From contig NZ_MPOH02000004.1 in assembly GCF_001896135.2 (NCBI RefSeq), positions 1-64,000 of the forward strand: a stretch of DNA of 64,000 bases, read 5' to 3'. Of the stretch, positions 19,521 through 30,475 are shown one piece after another (position 1 is the stretch's first letter; every line of letters starts with the position of its first letter). The notes under the pieces were generated by a model. It saw nothing but the letters and a program-made list of their open reading frames with translations. It made no database searches and was not told the DNA's origin. Both the position numbers and the translations under genes were made by a program. This stretch comes from Streptomyces phaeoluteigriseus (GTDB lineage Bacteria; Actinomycetota; Actinomycetes; Streptomycetales; Streptomycetaceae).

Positions 19521-19642
19521 CCGGCCCAGCCCGCCGCCCGACCGACGCCCCCGACGACGACCCCCAGCCCGCCGACGACGGCACCCGGTCCGCGGCGACA
19601 CCGTCCGGCGACGCGCCCGCCCCGGCCGCCGCCCCGGAAGGC

Positions 19643-22600
19643 GTGCCGTTCCCGCTCACCCCCGTCCAACTGGCCCTGCACACCAGCAGCGCCCTGTATC
19701 CGCAGACCGTGGCCCGAGGCTGGGTACGGCACACCATCCGAGGGCCGCTCGACCCCGCCCTGCTGCGCCGCGCCCTCACCGCGCTGGCCGGGCGGCACGG
19801 CATGCTGAGGGTACGGATCGGGCATGACGGCGGGACACCGCACCAGATCGTGACGCCGGGCGCCGCCCCCGAGGCGTGGATCGAGACGCGGACGTGCCCC
19901 GGAGGCGGAGCGGCGCTCCAGGCGCTGGAGACGGAGTTCGCCAATCGGCCGCTGGACCTCACCGCCGAACGCCCCTTGCGTGCCCTGCTGGTGACCGAGG
20001 ACGCCGAGGTGGCCCATCTGATCCTCGCCGTGCACCACGTGGCCGCCGACGGCTACAGCCTGAACGTGCTCGGCACGGAACTGTGGACGCTCTACACCGA
20101 CCTCGCCCTCGGCCGCGCCCCCTCCGCGCTGCCGCCCGCCGCGGACTTCGCCTCCTACGTCACCGACGCACGGCGACCTGCCGTCCGTGCCGACGACCTC
20201 GCCTACTGGACGGCCCGTCTGGCGGACCACACCCCTCTGCCCCTGCCCTACGACGGCCGTCCCGATGCCGAGGACGGCCCCGGCCCCCTCGTCGCCGTGA
20301 ACCACGCCCTGGACGAGGGTCTCGTCGCCGCGCTGCGCGAGCGGGCCGCCGGATGGGACGTCTCCCTCTTCCATCTCCTGCTCGCCGCCTACGCCCGCTG
20401 CCTGGCCCGGTGGAGGCGGGCAGCGGCGTCGCGGTCAACGTCGCCCGCGCGGGCCGGGACGCCCGGCTGCCGGGACTCGACCGGCTGGTCGGCCCCCTCG
20501 CCGACGCCCTGCCGCTGCTGCTGAAGACGGACTCGGACGACCCGCTGCCCCGCCTCGCCGAACGCGTGCGACAGGCCTGGCTGGAGAGCGAGCGGCACGC
20601 CACGGTGAGCAGCTTCGACCTCGCCCGGATGATGCCGGGCGACGGATCGGGGCCGCGTGCGGTGAGCCCGGCGAGCTTCAGCTTCGCCCGCTTCCCGGCC
20701 ACGCTGGACGCCGAGTGCCCGGTCGACGTGCGGCCGACCGCTGCGGGCACCGGCTCGGCCGCCACCCGGCTGAGCCTGTTGGTCTGGGAGGACGGGTCCT
20801 TGCTACGGCTGTCGTGGAACGCTCCTGAGCGCCTCTTCACCGCCGCCACGACGACCCGGCACGCGACCGACTTCGAACGGGAACTGCGCGCGCTCGCGGG
20901 CGATGCCGGTTCCCCGGACGCGCAGAACGGCCCCTTCGCTCCCGTACCCGCCGGCGTTCCCCGGGCGACCGTCGTCGGCCGTCTGCTGGAACGGTTCCGT
21001 GCCGATCCCGACGCGGCCGCCGTCGACGACGGCCGGTTGACGCTGACGTACCGGGACCTGGACGCGGCCAGCCGATCCCTCGCCCGCCGTCTGCGCGAAC
21101 AGGGCGTGCGGCGGGGCGACCTGGTGGGGGTGCTCACCTCGCCGGGGCCCGGCACTCTGATCGCCGTCGTCGGCATCCTGCGGTCGGGCGCCGGATGGGT
21201 GCCGTTGGACGCCGAACACCCGGCGGCCCGGCTGGCCGAGCAGACGGCCCGGTGCGGCGTCCGCGTGGTCGTGCACGACGACCGCACCCGGCCGGCGGCG
21301 CGGGCGCTCACGACCACGACAGCCGTGCCCGTCGTCACCGACGCCGGACCCCTCTCCGACAGGGGTTTCGCGACCGCCACCGGATCCGTCACCCCCACCG
21401 GATCCGTCACCGCCAACGGATCCGTCACCCCCACCGGATCCGTCACCGCCACCGGACCGGTCGCCGGGCCACCGGACGGTACCTTCGACGAGATCGCCGC
21501 GGACTCCGACGCGACGGCCTACGTCATCTTCACCTCCGGCTCCACCGGGCGCCCCAAGGCCGTCCCCATCACCTTCCGGGCCATGGAGAACTACCTCGAC
21601 TGGGCCGTGACCACCTTTGCCTACGGCCCCGGCGACCGGCTCGCGAACACCTCCTCCCCGTGCTTCGACGCTTCGGTACGGCAACTGCTCGCCCCGCTGC
21701 TGACCGGCGCCACGGTGGTGACCGCCGACCGAGACCTGGTGCGCGACCCGGAACTGCTGCTGGACCACGTGGAGCGGACGCGGATCACCGTGTGGAGTTC
21801 GGTGCCGTCGTTGTGGGAGCGGCTGCTGGCCGCGGCGGAGAACCGCCTCCGGCGCGGTGAGCGCCTGCCGGACCTGTCCGCGCTGCGCCTGGTGCACGTC
21901 GGAGGGGAGGTGCTGTGGGCGGACTGGGTGCGCCGCTGGTTCGACCTGTTCGGCTCGGAGCAGCGGATCGTGAACCTCTACGGGCCGACCGAGACGACCG
22001 TCAACGCCACCTACCACGTGGTCACCGAACGCCCCGCCGACGAGGTCACGGCGCTGCCCATCGGCCGCGCCGTCGCCGGGACGGAGCTGCTCGTAGCAGG
22101 CCCCGAAGGTGAGCGGGCCGGTCCCGGCAGTACCGGCGAGCTGCTGATCGGGGGCGTCGGCCTGTCCGTCGGCTACCTGGGCGAACCCGAGCTGACACGG
22201 GCCGTGTTCGTGTGGCGTGACGGCCGCCGCTGGTACCGCAGCGGGGACCGGGTGGAGGTGCTGCCCGACGGCGCGCTGCGGTTCGTCGGCCGGATCGACG
22301 ACCAGGTCAAGATACGCGGCCACCGCGTCGAACCCGGCGAGGTGGAGGCAGCGCTGCGTGCCCTTCCGGACGTCGCGCAGGCAGCCGTACTGGCCGACTC
22401 GGGGCGCCTGTCGGCCTTCGTCGCCCTTACGGCCCAGGGTGCGCGGGAGGGCGTGGACGCGGTGGCGCTGCGACGGTGTCTGGCGGACTCCCTGCCGCCG
22501 TACATGGTGCCCGCCCGGATCGTCCTTTTGGACTCCCTGCCCCTGACCGGCACGGGCAAGACCGACCGGCGGGCGCTGCTCGCGCGGGCCCAGGCACCGG

Positions 22601-25548
22601 GCACGGACATGCCGCGGGCGTCGGGCGGGCTACCCGGGGCCGGGGTGCGAGCGGCAGCGGGCGCGCCCCCGCAGACGAGGGTCACGGAGGAGCAGCTCGG
22701 CCGCATCTGGTGCGAGGTGCTCGGCGTCGACCGGGTCGGACGCCACGACGACTTCTTCGCACTCGGCGGCGACTCCCTGCTGGCCCTTCAGGTGTTCGAC
22801 CTGCTGGCCCGTCAGCGCGGCGGCCCGCTGCCGCGGCCCACCGCCGTCTACCGGCACCGCACCCTGGCCGCACTCGCCGAAGCCGTGGACGCCGAAGCCG
22901 TGGACGCCGAAGCCGTGGACACCGCAGGCGTCAGCGCCGAGGGCGCGGAGGAGAGCAGCTCACACGCCCCAGCCGGCGCAGCAGGGCTGCCCACCGGCGA
23001 GCGCGACCCGGAGTTCCCGGACGCCTACCCCGTCACCCCCGGCCAGCGCGGCTTCCTGCTCGCCGAGGCCCTGGCCCCCGGCACCGGGGGGTCCTGGCTG
23101 GCCCGGCTGCGCCTGACCGGCCCGCTCGACCGGGACCGCTTCCAGCGGGCCGTCAACACCCTGGTGGCCCGGCATCCGATGCTGCGCACGGTCTTCCCCG
23201 CCGGGGCGAGGCCGCCGGTGCAGCAGGAACTGCCCCCGTCGCTGCGGCTGCCGGTCGCCTTCGAGACCGTGTCCGGGCCGCATGAGCTGGCGCGGCGGGT
23301 CGAGGACGAACGGCGCCGCCGCTTCGAGCCGTGGGCCTGGCCGCTGCTGCGTCTGAGCGTGCTCACCCTGACCCCGCAGGAGCACGTGCTCGTCGCCCAC
23401 GCCCACCACCTGATCGGCGACGGTTACAGCGCGGCCCTGCTCCTGGAGGAACTGACCACCGTCCACGACGCCCTGAACCGCGGCGCGGCACCTGAACTGC
23501 CCGAGCTGCGAGGTACGTTCCGCGAGCACGCGGAACACCTCGCCGGGCAGCCCGCGCACCCGCGGCCGGAGGAGGACGGCGCGCGGCGGCGCCGGGCCGA
23601 TCTGTGCGCGCCCTACACCAAGCCGAACCTGCGGGCCCCGGCCCGCGGTACCGGGCAGCGACAGCCCGACGCGTCCAGCACCCGCAGCTTCATCCCCGAT
23701 GGCTTCCTCTCCCACGGCTTCGTCCTGGACGCCACCGCCACGGGTGCGCTGCGCAAGATCGCCGCCGAGGCGGGCGCCACCCTGTACGCGCCGCTCCTCG
23801 CCGCCTACCACCAGGCGCTCACCACCCTCACCGGCCAGGAGGACCTCGTCATAGGGCTGGCCGTGTCCGGCCGCGACCACCCCCTGCCCGACATCCACCG
23901 AGTCTTCGGGCCGTTCGCCACCGCCGTCGCCGTCCGCCCTTTCGGGCCCAGCACCCAGGCCCCGCCCGGGGACGGCTTCCCGCAGCGCGTGCGCAGGGTC
24001 GTCGACGAGACGATCGCCGCCCGCATCCACGAGGACATCGTCCCGCGGGACGCCGGCGGGCTGCCGTTGACGTCCCAGTTCTTCTTCACCCTCCTCGACT
24101 TCGGCGCGCTGGGTCCCCGGGACGGTGACCTCCTTGCCGTGCGGTGGGACGAGGAGGAGAGCGACTTCACGCCGCCCGCCGCCGGCACGGACGTCTTCCT
24201 CGCGGTGCGGCCCGACGGGGACCGGCTGCGGGTCATGGTGCGCGGTGCGGCGGCGGCCTTCGACGAGTCCGCGCTCGCCGCGTTCGCCGGAGGACTGCGC
24301 GACCGACTCGTCCCCCGGACGGTACGGCCCGTACGGCGGTCCACGCGCCCCGGCGGGCAGGACCTGGACGCCGCGCTCGTCGGCTACCTGCCCGCCCCCG
24401 CCCAACTGGCGCGGCTCGCGGGCCTGCCGGAAACCAGGACGGTCCGCGAGGACATCCGCCGACTGCTGTTCCCCGACGGGGCTCCCCGGCTGCTGGAGAC
24501 GACCCACACCCCGCTGGGCCGGTCCGGGTTCGTCGCCGTCCCGCTGTTCGCCGACGAACTAGCCGGCGACGGTGCCCTGGCCGGGCACACGGTCCGCGCC
24601 GTGGAGACGGCCTCTGCACTGGGCGCCCGCTGCGTCTCCCTGGCCGGGATGATCCCCTCACTCACCGGCTACGGCTTCGACGTGCTGCGCGCGTCCCGCG
24701 CCCCGGCGGCGATCACCACCGGGCACGCGGCCACGGTCGGCTCCGTGGTGCGCACGGTGCACGTCGCCCTGTCGGCCACCGGCCGGGACCTGGCCGACAC
24801 GGACCTGGCCGTGGTCGGGCTCGGTTCCATCGGCGCCTCCTCTCTGGAACTGCTGCTCACCCTGGCCGAGCGGCCGCCCGCCCGCCTCGTGCTGTGCGAC
24901 GTGCCGGGCAGCGGCCCGCGCCTGCGCGACCTTGCGCGGTCGCTGCGGGAGCGCGGTCTGGCCGAAGAAGTCACCGTGCAGGTCTCGGACCCCTGCCTGC
25001 CCGACGCGGTCCACGAGGCCGGACTGATCGTCGCGGCGGTCAGCGGACACAGCACCCTCCTCGACGTCGACCGGCTGCGTCCCGGCACCGTCGTCGTGGA
25101 CGACAGCTTCCCGCACTGCTTCGACACCGGCCGCGCGCTCGCCCGTATGCGTGAGCACGCGGACGTCCTGGTCCTGGGCGGAGGGCTGCTCACGGTCGGC
25201 GCCACTCGGCGCACCCTGGCCGAAGGGCTGCCCGAGGTCGTCTCGACCGCCGAGGCGGTGGCGCAACACGGGCTCCCCGGCACGCTGGCCTCCTGCCGGA
25301 CGGAGTCGCTGCTGCACGCCTCAGGCGCGGACGTGCCCCTCGTGCGGGGCCTGGTGGACGGTCCCACGGCCCTCGTCTACTGGCGGGCCATGGAACAGGC
25401 CGGCATCACCGCCGGGCCGCCGCACTTGCTCGGCCAGATCCTGGAGCCGCTCGCGGCAGGGGTGCGTGCAGCGGTGGGTGGGGCGTCCTCGCCCGTGACG
25501 ATGGACGGTCGCGACACGGCCGGACTCGCGAGGCGGGCCGCCCCTTGA
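19643..25548 (+). CDS. NRPS: C-A-T-C plus acyl-ACP-reductase-like terminal domain (one frameshift)
   Basis: About 1968 residues if one missing base near 20410 is restored; first usable start GTG 19643, but the true N-terminus may be lost at the junction with the truncated ABC gene. C1 begins [13 protein letters not shown] and has HHVAADG (20033-20053). The A domain has [25 protein letters not shown] and [13 protein letters not shown]; GrsA-style pocket residues by eye are D-A-R-S-V-V-L-V-N. The T domain carries the phosphopantetheine Ser in GGDSLLAL (22774-22776). C2 has HHLIGDG (23404-). After about 24370 comes [26 protein letters not shown], a Rossmann [11 protein letters not shown] and [10 protein letters not shown]. 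These match in order cyanobacterial acyl-ACP reductase, including its catalytic Cys (codon 25294-25296). It probably releases an aldehyde. No T domain separates C2 from the reductase. Confidence 0.85.
21379..21468. repeat. 18-bp tandem repeat inside the adenylation domain
   Basis: Four and a half copies of ACCGGATCCGTCACC(C/G)CC at 21379-21396, 21397-21414, 21415-21432, 21433-21450 and partly 21451-21468. They encode [24 protein letters not shown]. They sit on a surface loop before the ATP-binding motif, so an expandable linker is plausible. Confidence 0.9.
22876..22920. repeat. Three tandem 15-bp repeats in the T-C2 linker
   Basis: GCCGAAGCCGTGGAC is repeated exactly at 22876-22890, 22891-22905 and 22906-22920, encoding AEAVD three times. 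It lies in the acidic linker between the carrier domain and the second condensation domain, where length variation is tolerated. Confidence 0.9.
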
Positions 25549-25698
25549 TCCGTGCAGGATGAGCGGGGCCGACACCGAACGGCGCGGCCGACGGCGCCCG
25601 ACGGTGGGAGCCGTGGGCAGGGCTGATCGGTTCACGTCTTCGCCCCGCCCTGCTGTCCAGGGCAGTGCTGGCCGCCGCTTGGTGGTGGTCAACGCCCC

Positions 25699-25850
25699 GG
25701 CGGCACAACCCACTACAACTACAACCAGTGCTCCTCCGGGCACTTCTGCATCTGGCACGGCGCGTTTCCCCGCTCCGGCCCGTGGCCGCAGGTGCCGCGG
25801 GTGGGAGCGGGGTTCTTGTCGACGTATCAAGGAAATGACGCATCGACAAA
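25699..25850 (+). pseudogene. Remnant of a secreted peptidase-inhibitor-I36-like protein
   Basis: One frame reads GGTTHYNYNQCSSGHFCIWH and later FLSTYQGNDASTKNAVR. The Cys-Ser-Ser-Gly-x-Phe-Cys-(I/L)-Trp pattern is typical of small secreted Streptomyces proteins of the SMPI/I36 type. There is no start codon or signal peptide in that frame, although an upstream segment in another frame is hydrophobic (AVLAAAWWW). The remnant runs into the 3' end of the SARP gene on the other strand. It is probably decayed. Confidence 0.35.
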
Positions 25851-25864
25851 AAATGCGGTCCGGT

Positions 25865-28800
25865 TCAAGCGTCAATCACTTGGCCAGGGGACGGCGCGTG
25901 CAGCCGCCTCCGGAGACCGTCCTGGCGGCCGCCGTCCAGGAGATCCGGGGTGTCGTCCCCCGTGGCCACGTCAGCTGTTTTCGCGTCCAGGGCGGCGAGC
26001 CGAGCCCGTATACCCCTCAGGCCCTCGAACGCGTCATCCTCCGGTCCGTCGGTGTCGTCCAGGGCCCGGGTCCAGGCCGCTCGTGCGGCCGCCCGGTCGC
26101 CCATGGCCAGATGGGTGTCGCCGATGTACGTCAGCGACCTGATGGCGTGTTTGCGGTCGCGTCCTTCCTCGAACACCGCCAGAGCCCGGCGGTGGGAGGC
26201 CAGCGCCTCCCGATGCCGGCCGATGGCGTGGTAGGCGCAGCCCAGACTGTCCCAGCACATCGCCTCCCGCCAGGGCGCGTTCAGCCCCTGGAACACGGAG
26301 ATGGCCTCCAGGCTGTAGGCGACGCCCTGTTCGGGCAGACCCAGGAGTGTGTGGTACTTCGCCACCGCGTTCAGGGGGTCGGACATCCACAAGGGGTCCT
26401 CCGTCTCCCGGGCCAGCACCAGCGCCCGCTCCGCCCGCGCCAGGGCCTCCTCGTTGCGGCCGAACAGGCCGAGCACGTACGAGGCGGTGTACTGGGTGCG
26501 GACCTGCTCGACGAGGGTCTCCTCGTCACCGGGCGGATCGAAGCAGGCGGCAGCGCGGTCCAGATGGGTCATGGCCTCGTCCTGGTGGCCCATCTGGCCG
26601 TGCATGACGCCGAGCATGCGCAGGCAGCGACCCTGCTCGTGGCGGTCGCCCCGGCGGCGGGCCGCGTCCAGCGCGGCGGTGAGCACCACGACGGCCTCGG
26701 GCCAGCGTTCGTGACGGTTGAGGTACTCCTTGAGTATCCGGGCCAGGGTGATGACGTGGCGGTCGAGGCGCTGGGCGACGGCGGTCCGGAACAGGCGGTC
26801 CAGCACCTGCTGTTCCGCGGTGAACCAGCGCGCCACCTGTTCGAAGTCCCCGAGCTGTTCGGGGGCGGTGCCGGGGCTGAGCGGACCGGGGGCCACGGGC
26901 TTGGGCTCGTGGTTCAGCAGCCGGTTGCCGGCGTGGCCGGTGAAGACGTAGTGGTCCAGGACGCGTGCGGTGGCGCCCTGGCGTTCGGCGTGCGTGTCCT
27001 CGTCGTGGGTGAGTTCGGTGGCGTATTCACGGAGCAGATCGTGCAGGGTATAGCGGCCCGGGACGGGCTGTTCGACGAGGCGGACCCGGGTGAGTTCGGC
27101 GAGCAGGCGGCGGACTCGGGAAAGGGGGAGCGCGGCCAGACTGGCGACGGCGGGAGCGGTGATGTCGGGTCCGGGGTGGAGGGCGAGGAGACGGAAGAGC
27201 CGGGCGGAGGGCTGGTCCAGGGCTCGGTAGGACCACGAGAAGACGGCGCGCAGGTCGGTGTCGGCATCGAAGGTGGTGAGGGCGTCGAGGCGTCCGTCGG
27301 TTCCCCTCAGATCGTCGGCGACGGTGCTCAGGGGGAAGACCGGGTCGAGGGCGGCACGGGAGGCGATGACGGCCAGGGCCAGAGGCAGACGTCCGCACAG
27401 CCGGACGATGTCGGCGGTGGCTTCCCGTTCGGCGTCGAGGCGTTCGGGTCCCAGGCGGCGGGCCAGCATCTCGTAGGCCTCCGTCTCCGACGGCAGTGCC
27501 AGGGACAGGGGGTGCGCACCGTCGCCGGCGACGAGTCCGGCGAGCCGGCTGCGGCTGGTGACCAGCGTCAGGCAGCCGGACCCGTTCGGCAGCAGGGGCC
27601 GTACCTGCTCCTCGTCGCGGGCGTTGTCCAGAACGACGAGGACGCGCCGCCCGGCCAGCGTGCTGCGGAACAGGGCGGTGCGGGCGGCGGTGTCCTCCGG
27701 GATGCGCTGAGCGGGGACGCCCAGCGCGGTGAGGAAGCCGTGCAGGACGAGAGCGGGATCCAGCGCGGGCGTGCGGGGATGGAAACCGCACAGGTTGACG
27801 AAGAGCTGACCGTCGGGGAAGAGGTGGGCGACCTGGTGGGCGTGGTGAACCGCGAAGGTCGTCTTACCCACCCCGGCAGCACCGCCGATGACCACGACGC
27901 GTGCCGCGCCCGGCCCGGGACCCTCCGGCACGCGACCCGCGGTGAGGACCCAGGCGGACTCGGTCTCCCGGCTGGCGAAGACCGCCAGATCATTGGGTAG
28001 TTGAGCCGGGCGCGGCCGGTGCGACGGACCGCTCGGAGGGTCCTGCGCACCGGTGGGTGCGGGGCGCTCCGCGCTCCCCGTGGTGAGCGGTGCGGATGCT
28101 GAAAAGGTGTCGTCACCGGTCGAAGGCACCAGCCGACGTGGCGGTGATGCAGTGAGCGCGCCCATCGCCGGCTGCGGCAGGGTGAAGGCCGGCAGGTCGT
28201 GGTCGAGGATGCCGCGGTGGAGGGCACGCAGTTCGGGCCCGGGGTCGAGGCCGAGTTCGTCGGCGAGATGCCGGCGCACGTCCTCATAGCGCCGCAGTGC
28301 TTCGGGGTGACGGCCCGCCAGATACAAGGCGCGCAGGAGCAGGGCCCAGCCGGTCTCGCGCAGCGGGTGCCGGGTGGCCAGCTGCTCGGCAGCGGCCACC
28401 GCTTGTGTGACCTGCCCGTCCAGCAGCAGAGCGGTGGCGTGCAGTTCGGTGGCGCTCTGCCGCATGTCCTCGAGGCGGGCGGCCTCCGGGCGGGCGAACG
28501 GGTGGTCGGCGGCGTCGGCCAGGGCGGCACCGCGCCACATGCCCAGTGCCCGCTCGACGGTCCGCAGCGCGTCCGCGGGCCGAGCGTCCGCGAGTTCCTG
28601 CCGGGCCCGGGCGACCGCCTCCGTGAAACGCACCGTGTCCCGGCCCTCGGACGGCACCCACAGGGCGTACCCGGCCGGCTCGCTCACCAGCGTCTCGAAG
28701 CGCCCGGAGCCGCGCCGTCGCTCCAGCACCGCGCGCAGTTTGCTGACGTGCGCGTGCAGGGACGGCATCGCCGAGGCCGGAGGCTGCCCTTGCCACAGGT

Positions 28801-29008
28801 CCTGGCACAGGGTCTCCGGGGCCACCGCGTGCCCGTCGGCCAGCAGCAGCCGGATCAGCAACAGCCGTTGCTTGCGCCGCCCCGGATCCACCGGCGTACC
28901 GTCGCGATGTACGAGCAGCGGACCCAGTACCGAGACTCGCACACCGCGCTCCCCGGCCGCGACCGGGTCGGCGGGCCGTTCACCCGAGGTACTGTCCAGC
29001 CCTGCCAT
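25865..29008 (-). CDS. SARP/AfsR-family regulator (OmpR-type HTH, BTAD, NB-ARC, TPR)
   Basis: 1047 residues. The N-terminus has a winged HTH (about 26-100; VSVLGPLLVHRDGTPVDPG, LCQDLWQGQPPASAMPSLHA). A BTAD domain follows (RYEDVRRHLADELGLDPGPE near 250). The NB-ARC STAND ATPase has Walker A VVIGGAAGVGKTTFAVHHAH and Walker B RRVLVVLDNARDEEQV. The C-terminal half has TPR-like repeats (ALARAERALVLARETEDPLW, HREALASHRRALAVFEEGRD). This AfsR-like layout typically activates antibiotic clusters. It lies tail-to-tail about 320 bp from the NRPS gene and is a reasonable candidate for its regulator, which is inference only. Confidence 0.93.
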   Translation of the reverse strand: MAGLDSTSGERPADPVAAGERGVRVSVLGPLLVHRDGTPVDPGRRKQRLLLIRLLLADGHAVAPETLCQDLWQGQPPASAMPSLHAHVSKLRAVLERRRGSGRFETLVSEPAGYALWVPSEGRDTVRFTEAVARARQELADARPADALRTVERALGMWRGAALADAADHPFARPEAARLEDMRQSATELHATALLLDGQVTQAVAAAEQLATRHPLRETGWALLLRALYLAGRHPEALRRYEDVRRHLADELGLDPGPELRALHRGILDHDLPAFTLPQPAMGALTASPPRRLVPSTGDDTFSASAPLTTGSAERPAPTGAQDPPSGPSHRPRPAQLPNDLAVFASRETESAWVLTAGRVPEGPGPGAARVVVIGGAAGVGKTTFAVHHAHQVAHLFPDGQLFVNLCGFHPRTPALDPALVLHGFLTALGVPAQRIPEDTAARTALFRSTLAGRRVLVVLDNARDEEQVRPLLPNGSGCLTLVTSRSRLAGLVAGDGAHPLSLALPSETEAYEMLARRLGPERLDAEREATADIVRLCGRLPLALAVIASRAALDPVFPLSTVADDLRGTDGRLDALTTFDADTDLRAVFSWSYRALDQPSARLFRLLALHPGPDITAPAVASLAALPLSRVRRLLAELTRVRLVEQPVPGRYTLHDLLREYATELTHDEDTHAERQGATARVLDHYVFTGHAGNRLLNHEPKPVAPGPLSPGTAPEQLGDFEQVARWFTAEQQVLDRLFRTAVAQRLDRHVITLARILKEYLNRHERWPEAVVVLTAALDAARRRGDRHEQGRCLRMLGVMHGQMGHQDEAMTHLDRAAACFDPPGDEETLVEQVRTQYTASYVLGLFGRNEEALARAERALVLARETEDPLWMSDPLNAVAKYHTLLGLPEQGVAYSLEAISVFQGLNAPWREAMCWDSLGCAYHAIGRHREALASHRRALAVFEEGRDRKHAIRSLTYIGDTHLAMGDRAAARAAWTRALDDTDGPEDDAFEGLRGIRARLAALDAKTADVATGDDTPDLLDGGRQDGLRRRLHAPSPGQVIDA

Positions 29009-29162
29009 GCCTGCCTGCGTCCCTTCCCACGAAATGTCGCGCCCGCGTCAACCGGTGGACGGCGGGCACCGTAACCCGGACCACCGCCGCGGTGCCGCTT
29101 ACCGAGCGGTACGTTTCTGCATTTGGACAGCGCCTTCTGGTAGGCCCTGTGTGATGTCACGT

Positions 29163-29209
29163 CCATCTTCTACCGGATCCGCCATTCGGACGATCCGGTA
29201 GGAAGATGG
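29163..29209. repeat. Near-perfect 17/18-bp inverted repeat before an IS fragment
   Basis: CCATCTTCTACCGGATC (29163-29179) is inverted at 29192-29209 with one extra base and a 12-bp spacer. It abuts the start of the transposase remnant, whose ATG (29206) lies inside the right arm. It may be an IS end folded by a nested insertion, or an attenuator hairpin. Confidence 0.75.
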
Positions 29210-29325
29210 TCGTGACGCGCGGGCAACTCACCGACGAAAGTGGAAGTTGATCGAGCCGTTCCTGCCGATAGGCAAGTACGGCCCGCACGGTGAGCGGCTG
29301 CGGGATCAGTTCGACGGGGGATCGA
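29206..29325 (+). pseudogene. N-terminal fragment of an IS5-family transposase
   Basis: The frame starts MVVTRGQLTDE at 29206. With one A restored in the run at 29237-29239 it continues WKLIEPFLPIGKYGPHGERL and RDQFDG, the N-terminal DUF4096 region of IS5-type transposases. Similarity ends near 29325, so the catalytic DDE part is missing. It is a dead relic. Confidence 0.7.
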
Positions 29326-30043
29326 CGGGGGATCCGGCCGTTGCAGGGCCAGCGCACAAAGATCACGACGTCTCACAGGCCTCAGTCCCGGCCCACCGAC
29401 GGCGGCTACCGTCCCGGACGGTCCCGCCGAGCGGCCGGGGCCGTCCGGCGCCGGGGCGGCCGAGCGATCACCGGCCGGACCACACGGAGTGTCCGCTCGT
29501 CCGCGCCGTCCCGCCCCGGTGCCGGGCGAATAGGCCGGCCGCCGTCTCGTTCTTGCGGTGTCCGCGCCGTGCGCGTACGGCCTTGCCCACAGGGCGCCGT
29601 GGCCGGCCTCGGCCCGCCGCCGTATCGGGGGAGTCCATGGTGATGTCCCGTCACTAGAGGGCGCAGGCCTGTGGAGACGGCCGCACGGCCGTCCTCCGGG
29701 ACGGGACCACGGCCCGGACCCGTGCCGACCAGCGGCAGGCCATGCCGGAGGAGCACGCTCCGCGCCCACGGGCCGGGGTTCGCCTCGCCGCTCCGGCCGC
29801 GGGAGATCTCGAGCACCATGCAGTCAGCACACCGTTGTCGCACCGCGGCCCGGATCTTCCCCACCGGGGTCCTTGCCGCTCTCGCCGTCGTGCTGGTCCT
29901 CGCCCCCTCATGTAGCCCGGTACGCGGCGCACCGGGCCGCCACCGGGTCTCCCCGCGACGGGACGGAAGTGAACCGGCACCGTACCGGCGTCGTTGGGGC
30001 AGGTGTCCGATCGTTCATCTCCTTCCATTCCTAAGGCGGTTCC
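29326..30043. other. 718 bp without a supported gene
   Basis: Several overlapping frames exist on both strands. The only one with any protein-like feature starts at ATG 29818 (+). It has a hydrophobic segment FPTGVLAALAVVLVLAPSC resembling a lipoprotein signal, and then a basic tail to 30054 that overlaps the YbjQ start. There is no RBS or family match, so I do not call it. No RNA gene was seen. Confidence 0.4.
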
Positions 30044-30412
30044 ATGCCCATTGACGACTACACCGGAGGCCCGGCGCAGGGCTCGGACATTCTGGTCGTG
30101 ACCACCAACGACGTGCCCGGATATGAGGTGAAGGAGGTCATCGGAGAGGTGTTCGGGCTCACGGTGCGGTCCCGCAACCTGGGCTCGCAGCTCGGCGCCG
30201 GACTGAAGTCGGTGATCGGCGGTGAGCTGAAGGGCCTGACCAAGACGCTGGTGCAGACCCGGAACGAGGCGATGGAGCGCCTGATCGAGGCCGCCGGTGC
30301 CCGCGGCGCGAACGCCGTGCTCGCCATGCGCTTCGACGTCACCACGGCTCAGGACGTCGGCACCGAAGTCTGTGCCTACGGAACGGCCGTGGTCGTGGCT
30401 CCGTCCGCCTAG
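30044..30412 (+). CDS. YbjQ/UPF0145-family heavy-metal-binding-domain protein
   Basis: 122 residues filling one domain: DILVVTTNDVPGYEVKEVIG at the N-terminus, GEVFGLTVRSRNLGSQLGAG, then ARGANAVLAMRFDVTTA and a VCAYGTAVVV end. These are the conserved blocks of the YbjQ family, which forms pentamers and has been linked to metal binding, though physiology is unclear. ATG 30044 has AAGG upstream. It is monocistronic between IS debris and a converging membrane-protein gene. Confidence 0.9.
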   Translation: MPIDDYTGGPAQGSDILVVTTNDVPGYEVKEVIGEVFGLTVRSRNLGSQLGAGLKSVIGGELKGLTKTLVQTRNEAMERLIEAAGARGANAVLAMRFDVTTAQDVGTEVCAYGTAVVVAPSA

Positions 30413-30475
30413 CACGGGCGACATCCGAACTCGGGGCGAGCGGACCTGTCCGCTCGCCCCGAGCGGCCTCCGCCG

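Noticed and set aside
19643..25548. Standard SDR-type NRPS terminal reductase or thioesterase
   Set aside because: No GxSxG thioesterase motif and no TGxTGFLG-type start; sequence order fits acyl-ACP reductase instead.
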